Assembly: GCF_003337305.1 (NCBI RefSeq)
Contig: NZ_QPJO01000001.1
Location: 1,017,203 to 1,081,202 of the forward strand
Source: Winogradskyella arenosi
Lineage (GTDB): Bacteria; Bacteroidota; Bacteroidia; Flavobacteriales; Flavobacteriaceae
Direction of reading: 5' to 3'
Length of the DNA: 64,000 nt
Part shown: in pieces, positions 1 to 9,333 of the stretch
Layout: each line of letters starts with the position of its first letter
Position numbering within the stretch: the first letter of the stretch is position 1
Program-made: the position numbers and the translations under genes
The notes under the pieces: model-generated
Told to the model about the DNA's origin: nothing
The model's database searches: none
What the model saw: the letters and a program-made list of their open reading frames with translations, nothing else

Positions 1-54
1 TATATCTGTAATGTTGGGATGTATTATGCGACATTTAAAATCAGGGATTTCACT

Positions 55-852
55 ATGGATATAAACTTAGTTAACGTTATCAATCAGCACAAGGCTTCTA
101 TAAAAGTGTCCTTGACCTTAAAAGAAGAATCACAACAGTTCACCAAACTCTTGTTTAAAGCATTTTATGATTGCGATACGGATGCCCATAAGGCTTTACA
201 AGACTTAGAGCATCTTTTTGTTAAGATTAGAAATAGGGCTTGTCCTGAGATTAAAGACAAACCTTGTAAGCGCTGGGAGGATTTTAAAGATAAGATTCCG
301 GACTTGTATGCCAGCTTAAAAATGGATGCTGAAGCAATTTATAACAACGACCCCGCATCGCAGTCTATTGAAGAAATTTACTTGGCCTATCCTGGTTTTT
401 TTGCAATTTCTATCTATCGTATGGCCCGCGTGTTTTATCAACTTAACTTGCCTTTAATTCCAAGATTAATGACGGAATATGCGCATTCCGTTACAGGGAT
501 TGATATTCACCCAGGCGCGCAGATAGGCGCTTCATTTTTTATTGATCATGGAACCGGTGTTGTTATTGGTGAGACGACCACTATTAAGGATAGTGTAAAA
601 ATTTATCAAGGGGTTACTTTAGGAGCTTTAACGGTTAAAAAACAATATCAAAATACCAAACGTCACCCTACCATTGAAGACCATGTGACCATCTACGCCA
701 ATGCTACCATTTTAGGAGGCGATACTGTGATTGGTACAGGGAGTGTAATTGGTGGTAATACTTGGCTTACCAAATCGGTACCAAGTCATTCCGTAGTGAC
801 ACACAACCATCAGATTGAAATTTTTTCAAAAATTAAAAAAGCAGATGAATAA
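55..852 (+). CDS. cysE: Serine O-acetyltransferase
   Basis: Transfers acetyl from acetyl-CoA to serine, giving O-acetylserine, the carbon skeleton for cysteine. A helical N-terminal part (about residues 1-145) is followed by a left-handed beta-helix of hexapeptide repeats. The catalytic pattern is present: Asp150 in DIHPG, His165 in DHGTG and His204 in KRHP, matching the Asp/His pair and second His of E. coli CysE. An in-frame ATG at 19 would add 12 residues; 55 is preferred but not certain, because the upstream region is cut by the window edge. The stop overlaps the start of cysM by 8 bases, so the two are probably translationally coupled and form a cysteine synthase pair. Confidence 0.93.
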   Translation: MDINLVNVINQHKASIKVSLTLKEESQQFTKLLFKAFYDCDTDAHKALQDLEHLFVKIRNRACPEIKDKPCKRWEDFKDKIPDLYASLKMDAEAIYNNDPASQSIEEIYLAYPGFFAISIYRMARVFYQLNLPLIPRLMTEYAHSVTGIDIHPGAQIGASFFIDHGTGVVIGETTTIKDSVKIYQGVTLGALTVKKQYQNTKRHPTIEDHVTIYANATILGGDTVIGTGSVIGGNTWLTKSVPSHSVVTHNHQIEIFSKIKKADE

Positions 853-1723
853 GACACTTATAGATCAAATAGGAAATACACCTTTGGTAAAGTCAATGGC
901 TTTAAATACCAATCCGAATGTTAATTTATACTTTAAATTAGAAGGTAATAATCCCGGCGGAAGTGTTAAGGATCGAGCGGCTTATAATATGATTAAAACA
1001 GCGCTAGAGACCAATCAGATTGATAAGGATTCTAAATTAATTGAAGCCACAAGTGGTAATACAGGGATTGCTTTAGCCATGATTGCAAGTTTATATAAGC
1101 TGAATATAGAACTGGTAATGCCTGATACGGCGACTAAAGAACGTGTGCAAACCATGCGCGCTTATGGGGCGAAAGTGACCTTGCATCCCGATGGTATTGA
1201 AGGCGCTAGAGATTACGCCATTCAAAAAGTTGAAGTGGAAGGTTATTTTTCATTCAATCAATTTTCTAATCCTTATAACTGGCAAGCACACTATAAAACC
1301 ACAGGTCCTGAAATTTGGAGAGATACTGAAGGGACGATTACCCATTTTGTATCTTCGATGGGAACAACCGGAACCATTATGGGAACGTCAACCTTCTTAA
1401 AGGAACAAAGTGAAGATGTCCAAATTGTAGGCGTACAGCCCACAGATGGTTCTAAAATACCAGGAATTAGAAAATGGCCTGAGGCTTATTTGCCAAAAAT
1501 ATTTGATGCGTCTAAAGTAGACCAAACCATAGAAGTGAGCAGAGAAGAAGCTGTAGAAATGACGCGCCGATTAGCAAAAGAAGAAGGCATCTTAGCCGGA
1601 ATGAGTAGTGGTGGGGCAACGACGGCAGCTTTAAAATTAGCGCAAACTTTAGAGCATGGAACTATTGTTTGTATTATTTGCGATCGCGGCGATCGGTATT
1701 TATCGTCAGATTTATTTGCGTAA
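845..1723 (+). CDS. cysM: O-acetylserine sulfhydrylase (cysteine synthase B type)
   Basis: Pyridoxal-phosphate enzyme that makes cysteine from O-acetylserine and sulfide. Lys42 in SVKDRAA is the expected Schiff-base lysine, SGNTG at 70-74 is the phosphate/substrate loop, and GMSSGGAT is the C-terminal PLP phosphate cradle. The length (292 residues) suits CysM. The ATG at 845 lies inside the end of cysE; an in-frame ATG at 815 would add ten residues encoded within cysE and is unlikely. The Lys-Trp-Pro segment in the middle is as in CysM rather than CysK. Cytoplasmic. Confidence 0.93.
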   Translation: MNKTLIDQIGNTPLVKSMALNTNPNVNLYFKLEGNNPGGSVKDRAAYNMIKTALETNQIDKDSKLIEATSGNTGIALAMIASLYKLNIELVMPDTATKERVQTMRAYGAKVTLHPDGIEGARDYAIQKVEVEGYFSFNQFSNPYNWQAHYKTTGPEIWRDTEGTITHFVSSMGTTGTIMGTSTFLKEQSEDVQIVGVQPTDGSKIPGIRKWPEAYLPKIFDASKVDQTIEVSREEAVEMTRRLAKEEGILAGMSSGGATTAALKLAQTLEHGTIVCIICDRGDRYLSSDLFA

Positions 1724-1744
1724 TAGACGAAGTTTATAAGACAT

Positions 1745-1781
1745 AAAAAAAGCGATTTACAGACTGTAAATCGCTTTTTTT
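1745..1781. terminator. Bidirectional intrinsic terminator
   Basis: Near-perfect palindrome AGCGATTTACAG-A-CTGTAAATCGCT (1751-1775) flanked by an A-run on the left and a T-run on the right. It lies between the convergent genes cysM and the DUF5686 gene and can end both transcripts. Confidence 0.9.
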
Positions 1782-1801
1782 ATGAAATGTGTTTTATCGA
1801 A

Positions 1802-4312
1802 TTAGAAATAAAATCCGAAACTACCGGTAATTCCGAATGGTCTTGCATCTGGACGGTCTAGATAATTTCCTCTAAAATTAAAATCGAGACGTAAGATTTT
1901 AAAGATATTAGCCACACCAAAACTATATTCGTAATACATTCTTGTATTGGGTGCAATCAGTGGGATTTCCATTGGGTTCCCTGTTTGGTTTAAAATTTTG
2001 TTTTCATCCGATAACTCACCCCAAACACCTCTTAACCCTAAAATGGCTCTTAAGTTATATTTTTTTAAGAACGGAATTCTTGAAAAAATACGACCGTTAA
2101 AGTTGTGTTCTAAATGCACTGAACTATAGGTGTCGGTTACAAATTCATAATAATCTAATTGCGTAAACGTGTTATAGATTGAAAAATAGGATTGGTTTCC
2201 GGGTACTACGCTAAGTAATGCTAAAGGTACTTCTCCATAAGTTTTACCAACTTCTACTGAAGTGACTAATCTTCCAAAACCACCAACTTGCCACGGTTGA
2301 ATGTAGGAGAGTTGTAATTTGGTATAATCGAAATCACTCTCAAACCAGTTTTGATCTCCACGACTCACTTGTGCAAAAAGGCGTGCAAAGTTATCATTCT
2401 TATTTTTGCGCTCTACTCCAAAACCGGTCATTTGTCGTTTAGGGAAATACCCTAAAGATAATCGGGTTTCAAATTGTTGTACTTCAGAAGCCACACCAGA
2501 AGGCTCATCAGGATCGTTATAGTCTAAACTGAAGGTCGGCGAGGCAGAGCTTAAAGTTCTAAAACTTCCATCAATGCGGACTTCAAAGTTCCGTAACGGT
2601 TCTATAGAAGCTCCAAAATTGGTAAGTGTAATATTTGAGAGCTTATCATTAGTCCCTGTTCCAATAACGGCAGAAGAGGCTAAGCTACGGCCTAAAACAT
2701 CGGAAGAGCTAGTTAAACTAGCGCCAATTTGTTCAATATCGCGTCTGTTTCCACCAAAAACGGTAAGTCGGCTGCGCTTATCTAAGAGCCATTTTCCGGA
2801 GATCCCATATTTAAATTTATCATCATTAAAGCCATAAGCTAAAAAGCCTTCTAAACGCCATAAATCGTTAGGTCCGAAATAAGTTCTTCCACCGGTTCGT
2901 ATACGTACACCTTCAACTTCGTTATATCCAAAGGTTGAAAAAATAGGTCCATAATCTAAATTCACACTCGGAAATTCTATATAACCAGAGGCTAAAATGC
3001 TTCCTAAATTGTAAAGACGTTTAAATTTCTTGACCGTTTTTAGGGTGTCTAACATTTTATAAACCCCTTTTTCATCTTTGTTTAGAGCTTCTAAGCGGTT
3101 GTTTGTCCAAAACTCATCTTCACGGTTGTACACATCTTGATCATAATTATAAACCACCTCGTCGTAAGATTTTGGATCCTTTGGGATGTTAAATTTATAA
3201 TTATCATAGATAGTGGTTCGTTTGCCGTAAACCCCTCGAGATTTTTCTTTTTTATTGACCGCAAAATCTGATAAGAAGTAATCGCGCTTAATAAGAAATA
3301 CCGAATCGTTTAAGACCTCAAATTCTTGTTCAATATAAATTTCTTTAACCCAGTTGATATTGGCACTTTTGGAAGCTTGAAGGTTAATCTCTTTAATAGC
3401 ATAGGTAGAGTCATTCACCCAAAAGTCGCCTTTAAACGTGAGCTCATTTTTTCGTCTGGGATAGTAGATGATGTTATAACACCATTTATCGTCAATATAA
3501 GCACTATCAGATAAGACATAATTATAGGTCTGAACACCGGTTCGACTTAAAGGACTGACAAAACTTTTGTCAAAAAATTTCAGATAGTTATTGTATACGT
3601 TATATTCAGAATATAAATCATCTATAAAATCTATAATGATTTGATTGTTACTAAAGCCTGAATTTTTATTTCCAACGAGTTCTTCATGGCGTTTATCAAT
3701 AAGATTATCACCAGAGATTTTCTTTACCGATTCATTTAGAAATATCGGGAGGTAAGTTTTACCGGTCACATTAGAGGTGTCCACTTCATTAAAAACAAAT
3801 TCCATACCCTTAAAGAGCTTGCTTTTAATTAAAGCGCTGTCTATGGTATTGAGATCAAATTCAACCTTTTCGTACTGATCGTATTGGTATTGGTTAAATT
3901 GGCTAAGACCGTTTTCTCTTTTGCGTTCCCATATTTTTTGAAGAATTCTAATTGCCGGATTTTCAGAGGCCTTTTTAGATTGTTTTCCGGTAACAATTAC
4001 AACTTCATCTAAAGAGGAGGCTTCTTCTTTTAAAGTAAAAGAAAGGTCGTAGTTAACACGTTTAGGTAATTGAACCTCTAAGGCTTCGAACCCTACAAAA
4101 GAAACAATTAACGTTGACCAGTTATTATCAGATTCTAAATAAAACCGACCATCTTCATTGGTAATGGTGCCTTCTGTTGAACCTTTAAATAAGACATTGG
4201 CAAAGGGAACAGGAACTTTATTTTCATCGTAAACATAGCCACTGACTTTAGTCTGTGCTAAAGCCGATAAAAATCCGAAAACAACGAAGGTAATAAATAA
4301 TTTTAGTCTCAT
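1802..4312 (-). CDS. DUF5686 outer-membrane protein with carboxypeptidase-like regulatory domain
   Basis: Signal peptide (residues 1-20, ending ALAQ), then a carboxypeptidase-regulatory-like beta-sandwich (about 22-105, with the VSGYVYDENKVPVPFANV repeat start usual in TonB-linked proteins), then a long DUF5686 region ending in antiparallel strands and a C-terminal aromatic (GFYF) typical of outer-membrane barrels. The function of the family is not established. Start: an in-frame ATG at 4333 would add seven residues, but it lies inside the stem of the pdhB terminator, so the ATG at 4312 is the better choice. The gene stands alone, head-to-tail after pdhB with the terminator between them, and needs its own promoter. 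Confidence 0.8.
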   Translation of the reverse strand: MRLKLFITFVVFGFLSALAQTKVSGYVYDENKVPVPFANVLFKGSTEGTITNEDGRFYLESDNNWSTLIVSFVGFEALEVQLPKRVNYDLSFTLKEEASSLDEVVIVTGKQSKKASENPAIRILQKIWERKRENGLSQFNQYQYDQYEKVEFDLNTIDSALIKSKLFKGMEFVFNEVDTSNVTGKTYLPIFLNESVKKISGDNLIDKRHEELVGNKNSGFSNNQIIIDFIDDLYSEYNVYNNYLKFFDKSFVSPLSRTGVQTYNYVLSDSAYIDDKWCYNIIYYPRRKNELTFKGDFWVNDSTYAIKEINLQASKSANINWVKEIYIEQEFEVLNDSVFLIKRDYFLSDFAVNKKEKSRGVYGKRTTIYDNYKFNIPKDPKSYDEVVYNYDQDVYNREDEFWTNNRLEALNKDEKGVYKMLDTLKTVKKFKRLYNLGSILASGYIEFPSVNLDYGPIFSTFGYNEVEGVRIRTGGRTYFGPNDLWRLEGFLAYGFNDDKFKYGISGKWLLDKRSRLTVFGGNRRDIEQIGASLTSSSDVLGRSLASSAVIGTGTNDKLSNITLTNFGASIEPLRNFEVRIDGSFRTLSSASPTFSLDYNDPDEPSGVASEVQQFETRLSLGYFPKRQMTGFGVERKNKNDNFARLFAQVSRGDQNWFESDFDYTKLQLSYIQPWQVGGFGRLVTSVEVGKTYGEVPLALLSVVPGNQSYFSIYNTFTQLDYYEFVTDTYSSVHLEHNFNGRIFSRIPFLKKYNLRAILGLRGVWGELSDENKILNQTGNPMEIPLIAPNTRMYYEYSFGVANIFKILRLDFNFRGNYLDRPDARPFGITGSFGFYF

Positions 4313-4324
4313 ATTTAAATAAAA

Positions 4325-4378
4325 AAACTTCATTAATGCTCCTACTAAACAAAAGTTTGAGGGTCACTAATGAAGTTT
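4325..4378 (-). terminator. Intrinsic terminator of pdhB
   Basis: Read on the minus strand: AAACTTCATTA, 32-base loop, TAATGAAGTTT, then a T-run. The 11-bp stem is perfect. The loop is long, so efficiency is uncertain, but the position right after pdhB fits. Confidence 0.6.
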
Positions 4379-4400
4379 ATTAAACGCAGAAATCTGCAAT

Positions 4401-5378
4401 TTATTTGTACATAACCTTTTTTACTGCTTTTACGACATCGTTACTGTTAGGTAACCACTCTTCTAGTAAAACAGGAGAATATGGTGCAGGAGTATCTGCA
4501 GTGTTTATTTTTACAATTGGAGCATCTAAATAATCAAAGGCTTCCGATTGTACTAAATATGTAATTTCTGTTGCAACGTTTCCAAAAGGCCAAGCTTCTT
4601 CTAAGATAACAAGACGATTTGTTTTCTTAACAGATTTTAAAATTGCAGCTCTATCCATAGGGCGTACAGTTCTTAAATCTATAATTTCACAAGAAATACC
4701 TTCTTCAGCTAAAGTGTCTGCAGCCTTGTAAGCTTCTTTTATAATTTTTCCGAAAGAAACAATTGTAACATCAGTTCCTTCACGTTTAATATCAGCAACT
4801 CCAATAGGCACAGTGTATTCACCTTCTGGCACTTCACCTTTATCACCATACATTTGCTCACTTTCCATAAAAATAACAGGATCGTCATCTCTAATGGCAG
4901 CTTTTAATAAGCCTTTAGCATCGTAAGGGTTAGAAGGAACAATAACTTTTAAACCCGGTGTGTTAGCAAACCAATTTTCTAAAGCTTGTGAGTGTGTAGC
5001 TCCTAATTGACCTGCAGATGCAGTAGGTCCTCTAAAAACTATAGGACATTTAAATTGCCCTCCAGACATTTGTCTAATCTTAGCGGCGTTATTGATAATT
5101 TGGTCAATTCCAACTAAAGAGAAGTTAAACGTCATGTATTCTACAATAGGACGGTTTCCTGTCATTGTAGATCCAATAGCGATACCAGCAAAACCAAGTT
5201 CTGCAATAGGGGTATCAATTACACGTTTTGCTCCAAATTCGTCTAACATCCCTTTTGATGCTTTGTAAGCACCATTATATTCTGCTACTTCTTCGCCCAT
5301 AAGATAAACACTCTCATCTCTGCGCATTTCTTCGCTCATGGCTTCGCAAATAGCTTCTCTAAATTGAATTGTCTTCAT
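4401..5378 (-). CDS. pdhB: Pyruvate dehydrogenase E1 component, beta subunit
   Basis: Beta subunit of the heterotetrameric E1 (thiamine diphosphate) of pyruvate dehydrogenase. It shows the usual pattern: N-terminal REAICEAMSEEMRRD, the MGEEVAEYNGAYK thiamine-binding region with its conserved Glu, the PIAELGFAGIAIG block, and a transketolase C-terminal domain (about 195-315) with DLRTVRPMD and EEAWPFGN. Its length of 325 is normal. No alpha subunit or E2 gene is adjacent, so E1-alpha must be encoded elsewhere, which is common in Flavobacteria. A 118-bp AT-rich gap separates it from a divergent secreted-protein gene. Confidence 0.93.
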   Translation of the reverse strand: MKTIQFREAICEAMSEEMRRDESVYLMGEEVAEYNGAYKASKGMLDEFGAKRVIDTPIAELGFAGIAIGSTMTGNRPIVEYMTFNFSLVGIDQIINNAAKIRQMSGGQFKCPIVFRGPTASAGQLGATHSQALENWFANTPGLKVIVPSNPYDAKGLLKAAIRDDDPVIFMESEQMYGDKGEVPEGEYTVPIGVADIKREGTDVTIVSFGKIIKEAYKAADTLAEEGISCEIIDLRTVRPMDRAAILKSVKKTNRLVILEEAWPFGNVATEITYLVQSEAFDYLDAPIVKINTADTPAPYSPVLLEEWLPNSNDVVKAVKKVMYK

Positions 5379-5496
5379 TTTCTTATTTTTAATCGTGTAG
5401 CAAAAATAATAATTCTTGTCTATATAATACCACTAAATGTGTATCGAATAATGAAAAAAAATGTAACTTTATTTACAAATAAATTATTTAAATTCT

Positions 5497-6579
5497 ATGA
5501 ATGGTAAGAATTGCGTTTTTCTGTGTTTAATAGGACTCATTTCTCATTTTGTTTTGGCTCAAGAAACAATTTTGTGTCCCTTGCAGTCGGACATGGTTAT
5601 AATTGATGATACTAATAATAATCCGACAATCTCCTACAATACTGATGAGACCATTTCTTTAACATTTCCGGATCAATATATAACGGATATTTTTGCCAAT
5701 TATAGTATCTATGATTTTTACCAAACCTTCCCGGAGTCTAATGGGGTTTTATTAAAGTACTATACGATACGTCATGGTAATAAAGATCTGATTAATGAAA
5801 TCCATGAGTCGGTACCACAAGATGTTATTCATATTGAAAATGATTATCCTTCAGCGCCCATCAATAATACTATTATTAGTTTAGTAGATGGTAAAACGTT
5901 TAGGGTTATCAAAACTTGTAGTAATATTCCTGAAGTTGGTCAGTATTGTCCGTCCACGGAAGTTGTCGTACCAGAGTCTCTAGACATCACTATTACGTTT
6001 AGTTATGATGATTTAAATGATTTGATGACTATTGAAACGGCAGATACCACTTCGCCTTGCGGTAATTCTTTTTCGGCGGATTATAAAGGGCTTCAAAACG
6101 GTGTTCAGTTATGGTATTCCAATCCTGGTGTAACTTCATCATCTTATTCCACGCAAGCGTGTCATAGTTTTGAAGAAAAACTATATCAAGTACTAGGGGT
6201 TGAATGTAGTGGTTATAATATTGGTGGTTTAGGAATTTATTCTGAAGTAGATACCGGTCATTTAGTTTTAGAAAGGGAGACAGCGGTGTTTTCTTCAGAT
6301 TTGCTAGTTTTAGAAGAGTATAATCTGTCAATAGCTGAGAATCATTTAGAGGAAATCGATCTTTTTGAAATTAAAGGGAATCCGTATCTGCAAGTCCGCA
6401 ACCTAAATGATCAGTCTTTAAAGGTTTGTGTCTATAACACAGCAGGAAAACAAATTATCACAGCAGATCACTTAGAAGAAAATAGCTTCAATATTTCAAA
6501 TCTATCTACGGGGTTATATTTTATTCAACTAATTAACCTAGATAATCAGCAGAAAATCTTTAAATTTTTGAAAAATTGA
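5497..6579 (+). CDS. Secreted protein with type IX sorting domain
   Basis: Signal peptide (about residues 1-22, ending VLAQ) and a C-terminal T9SS type A sorting domain (about 285-360) with the pattern VCVYNTAGKQI, SFNISNLSTGLYFIQL and a final basic KIFKFLKN. The 260 residues between are not recognised; they contain six or so cysteines and many Asp/Thr/Ser, as in exported adhesive or surface proteins. It should be exported by Sec and then moved over the outer membrane by the type IX system. It appears to be a single-gene transcript between pdhB (divergent) and etfB. Confidence 0.75.
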   Translation: MNGKNCVFLCLIGLISHFVLAQETILCPLQSDMVIIDDTNNNPTISYNTDETISLTFPDQYITDIFANYSIYDFYQTFPESNGVLLKYYTIRHGNKDLINEIHESVPQDVIHIENDYPSAPINNTIISLVDGKTFRVIKTCSNIPEVGQYCPSTEVVVPESLDITITFSYDDLNDLMTIETADTTSPCGNSFSADYKGLQNGVQLWYSNPGVTSSSYSTQACHSFEEKLYQVLGVECSGYNIGGLGIYSEVDTGHLVLERETAVFSSDLLVLEEYNLSIAENHLEEIDLFEIKGNPYLQVRNLNDQSLKVCVYNTAGKQIITADHLEENSFNISNLSTGLYFIQLINLDNQQKIFKFLKN

Positions 6580-6699
6580 TAGTTTTAACGAATAAAAATG
6601 ATTTTATGAAAATTTTATTATGCACGCATAATAAAAATTCGAATAATTATTTTTATATTCGTCAGGAATAAATAGACGTTTAAAATAAATCATTTCTAT

Positions 6700-7446
6700 A
6701 TGAAAATATTAGTATGTATTAGCCATGTGCCAGATACAACCTCAAAAATTAACTTTACAGATGGAGATACTAAGTTTGACACTAATGGTGTACAATTTGT
6801 AATTAACCCAAACGACGAATTCGGTCTTACACGTGCCATGTGGTTTAAAGAAAAACAAGGCGCTAGTGTAGATGTAGTGAATGTTGGTGGACCAGAAACA
6901 GAACCGACCTTAAGAAAAGCTTTAGCTATCGGGGCCGATTCAGCCATTAGAGTTAACGCTGAAGCTACAGATGGTTTTGCTGTAGCAAAACAATTGGCAA
7001 AAGTAGTCAATGATGGGGGCTATGACTTGGTTATTGCAGGTAGAGAATCTATCGATTACAATGGCGCTATGGTGCCAGGAATGTTAGCCGCTATGGTTAA
7101 CGCTAATTTTGTAACCAACTGTATTAGTTTAGAGGTTGAGGGCTCTGATGCCACAGCAGTAAGAGAAATTGACGGAGGTAAGGAAACTGTAAAAACGGCA
7201 TTACCTTTAGTTATTGGAGGACAAAAAGGATTGGTTGAAGAAAGTGACCTGCGTATTCCTAATATGAGAGGGATTATGATGGCGCGTAAAAAACCTTTAA
7301 ATGTGGTTGAACCAACGGATGTAACTGCAGAAACTAAAGCTGTACGTTTTGAAAAACCAGCTCCAAAAGGAGCCGTGAAATTAGTAGACGCGGATAATTT
7401 AGATGCCTTAGTGACTTTACTTCATACCGAAGCTAAAGTGATTTAG
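6700..7446 (+). CDS. etfB: Electron transfer flavoprotein, beta subunit
   Basis: Small subunit of the soluble heterodimeric flavoprotein that takes electrons from acyl-CoA dehydrogenases and passes them to the quinone pool. The N-terminal MKILVCISHVPDT, the NPNDEFGLTRA region and the signature VIAGRESIDYNGAMVPGMLA (about residues 111-130) are typical of EtfB, and 248 residues is the normal length. etfA follows 103 bases downstream in the same direction. It may serve fatty acid beta-oxidation and the phenylacetate pathway encoded at the other end of the window, though that link is inference. Confidence 0.93.
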   Translation: MKILVCISHVPDTTSKINFTDGDTKFDTNGVQFVINPNDEFGLTRAMWFKEKQGASVDVVNVGGPETEPTLRKALAIGADSAIRVNAEATDGFAVAKQLAKVVNDGGYDLVIAGRESIDYNGAMVPGMLAAMVNANFVTNCISLEVEGSDATAVREIDGGKETVKTALPLVIGGQKGLVEESDLRIPNMRGIMMARKKPLNVVEPTDVTAETKAVRFEKPAPKGAVKLVDADNLDALVTLLHTEAKVI

Positions 7447-7458
7447 TGAAATTACAGG

Positions 7459-7528
7459 GTTCCGAACTTATCTCGGGATCTCATGAGTTAAAGGAAGTAG
7501 TAATAAGTTCCTGAATTAGGTTCAGGAA
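7459..7528. repeat. Short palindromic repeats in the etfB-etfA spacer
   Basis: Two small hairpins: TTCCGAAC...TCTCGGGA near 7460-7480, and TTCCTGAA-TTAGG-TTCAGGAA at 7508-7528. The wording resembles short dispersed intergenic palindromes of Flavobacteria. Not followed by T-runs, so not an obvious terminator. Confidence 0.5.
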
Positions 7529-7549
7529 GAATTTTATAATTAAAAATTT

Positions 7550-8512
7550 ATGTCAATTCTAGTATATACAGAATCCGAAAACGGAAAATTAAAAAAAGCA
7601 GCATTAGAAGTGGTGTCTTACGCAAAAGCTATTGCAGACCAAATGGGGACGTCAGTTACCGCCCTTGCTGTTAATGCAGAAAACGTTGAAACGCTTGGAA
7701 ATTACGGCGCTTCTAAAGTTCTTCTAGTGAATAACGAGGCTTTAAAAGAATTTAATGCCAAAACATATAGTGCCACTTTACAACAAGCGGCAAAAAAGGA
7801 AGGCGCCCAAGTGGTGGTCTTAAGTTCTAGTGCAAACAGTAAATATTTGGCACCTCTTTTAGCCGTAGGTTTAGAAGCGGGCTATGTGTCAAATGTGGTT
7901 GAAGCACCATCTAGCGTATCACCATTTACCGTAAAGCACTCTGCGTTTACCAATAAAGCCTTTGCGAACACTGAAATTAATACTGAGGTTAAGATTGTAG
8001 GGCTTTCCAACAATTCTTTTGGACTTGTAGAAGCTGATGGTAGTGCTACAGTAGAAGATTTTTCTCCTAGTTTACCTGATTCTGGAGTCACTGTAACTTC
8101 TGTAGATAAAGCCACAGATAAAGTAAGTATTGCTGATGCAGAAATTGTAGTTTCAGGAGGAAGAGGGCTTAAAGGCCCAGAAAATTGGGGTATGATTGAA
8201 GACTTAGCTGAAGTGTTAGGAGCGGCAACAGCATGTTCTAAACCGGTTTCAGATTTAGGTTGGAGGCCCCATAGCGAGCACGTTGGGCAAACCGGAAAAC
8301 CAGTAGCCTCTAACCTTTATATTGCAATAGGGATTTCAGGAGCTATTCAGCATTTAGCCGGAATTAATGCTTCTAAAGTAAAAGTGGTAATTAACACGGA
8401 TCCGGAAGCGCCATTTTTTAAAGCGGCAGACTACGGTGTTGTAGGAGATGCGTTTGAGGTTGTACCTAAATTGGTTGAAAAATTAAAAGCTTTTAAAGCT
8501 GCAAACGCATAA
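7550..8512 (+). CDS. etfA: Electron transfer flavoprotein, alpha subunit
   Basis: Large, FAD-binding subunit of ETF. An N-terminal adenine-nucleotide-hydrolase-like domain (about 1-180) is followed by the FAD domain (about 190-320) with GGRGLKGPENW, GWRPHSEHVGQTGKPVASNLYIA (signature split here as GWRPHSEHVGQTGK and PVASNLYIAIGISGA) and NTDPEAPFFKAADYGVVGD. Its length of 320 is normal. It pairs with etfB directly upstream. Confidence 0.94.
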   Translation: MSILVYTESENGKLKKAALEVVSYAKAIADQMGTSVTALAVNAENVETLGNYGASKVLLVNNEALKEFNAKTYSATLQQAAKKEGAQVVVLSSSANSKYLAPLLAVGLEAGYVSNVVEAPSSVSPFTVKHSAFTNKAFANTEINTEVKIVGLSNNSFGLVEADGSATVEDFSPSLPDSGVTVTSVDKATDKVSIADAEIVVSGGRGLKGPENWGMIEDLAEVLGAATACSKPVSDLGWRPHSEHVGQTGKPVASNLYIAIGISGAIQHLAGINASKVKVVINTDPEAPFFKAADYGVVGDAFEVVPKLVEKLKAFKAANA

Positions 8513-8573
8513 TTTTATTACCTTGTAATATGCAATACCTTGCGTAAATGATTAAGGAGGTATTAATTAAGGG

Positions 8574-8678
8574 CTGTTTAAATTTAGATTTCTCTGCTTT
8601 AGGTGCATTTTACTTAAAGGATCGGGAAAATTTATCCAAATGTGTAAAAAGCAGTTGGTAAAGTCCAAATTTAAACAG
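8574..8678. repeat. 105-nt nested imperfect palindrome
   Basis: Outer arms CTGTTTAAATTT (8574-8585) and AAATTTAAACAG (8667-8678) pair perfectly over 12 bp. Inside them pair CTGCTTT/AAAGCAG (8594-8600/8648-8654), CATTT/AAATG (8606-8610/8638-8642) and GGAT/ATCC (8619-8622/8634-8637). Together they form one long imperfect hairpin in the spacer between etfA and the nuclease gene. It could be a MITE/REP-like element or a transcribed structured RNA; there is no T-run on either side close enough for a simple terminator. Confidence 0.6.
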
Positions 8679-8698
8679 TTCTTTGTGTTTTATAAATT

Positions 8699-9316
8699 AT
8701 GAGTTTAGTTCGTTTAAATATCAAAGGCATTTCATACAGTCAAACCCAGAATGGTGCCTACGCTTTAATTCTTAATGAGGTTGATGGTGACCGAAAATTG
8801 CCAATAGTAATCGGTGCTTTTGAAGCCCAATCTATCGCTATTGCTTTAGAAAAAGAAATCCGTCCGCCACGTCCTCTTACTCACGATTTATTTAAAAATT
8901 TTGCAGACCGTTTTGATATTACGGTCAAACAAGTCATTATACATAAATTGGTGGATGGCGTTTTTTACTCGAGTCTTATTTGCGAACGCGATAAAATTGA
9001 AGAAATTATCGATGCCAGAACAAGCGATGCCATTGCCTTAGCATTACGTTTTCAAGCCCCAATATTTACTTATAAAAATATTTTAGACAAAGCCGGAATC
9101 TATCTTAAAGTCAATCCTAAAAAGGAAGACGAACAAGATCAAGATAGCATTCTTGTAGATGATCTTATTGTAGAAGAAATTGAAACCGCATCTGTTGAGC
9201 AAGAAGGTTTTAAAAATAAATCTCTTGAAGAGTTAAATCAACTCTTAGAAGAAGCCGTAAATAATGAAGATTACGAAAAGGCTGCCCATATTAGAGACGA
9301 AATATCTAAACGCTAA
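8699..9316 (+). CDS. Bifunctional nuclease family protein (DUF151) with UVR motif
   Basis: The N-terminal 135 residues carry the bifunctional nuclease/DUF151 fold, with DRKLPIVIGAFEAQSIAIALE and the DARTSDAIALALRF block (DARpSDAIALA in the family). After an acidic linker, residues about 172-205 form a UvrB/UvrC-type helical hairpin (LEELNQLLEEAVNNEDYEKAA, shown in part). Family members have DNase/RNase activity in plants and bacteria; the cellular substrate is unknown. The UVR motif suggests a protein partner, as in UvrC or ClpC adaptors. The nupC-like transporter starts 17 bases after its stop, so the two are probably co-transcribed. Confidence 0.85.
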   Translation: MSLVRLNIKGISYSQTQNGAYALILNEVDGDRKLPIVIGAFEAQSIAIALEKEIRPPRPLTHDLFKNFADRFDITVKQVIIHKLVDGVFYSSLICERDKIEEIIDARTSDAIALALRFQAPIFTYKNILDKAGIYLKVNPKKEDEQDQDSILVDDLIVEEIETASVEQEGFKNKSLEELNQLLEEAVNNEDYEKAAHIRDEISKR

Positions 9317-9333
9317 TTAACATCTTATTATTT

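Noticed and set aside
4313-4333. Longer start (ATG 4333) for the DUF5686 gene
   Set aside because: This ATG lies within the right arm of the pdhB terminator on the minus strand; the ATG at 4312 begins a normal signal peptide.
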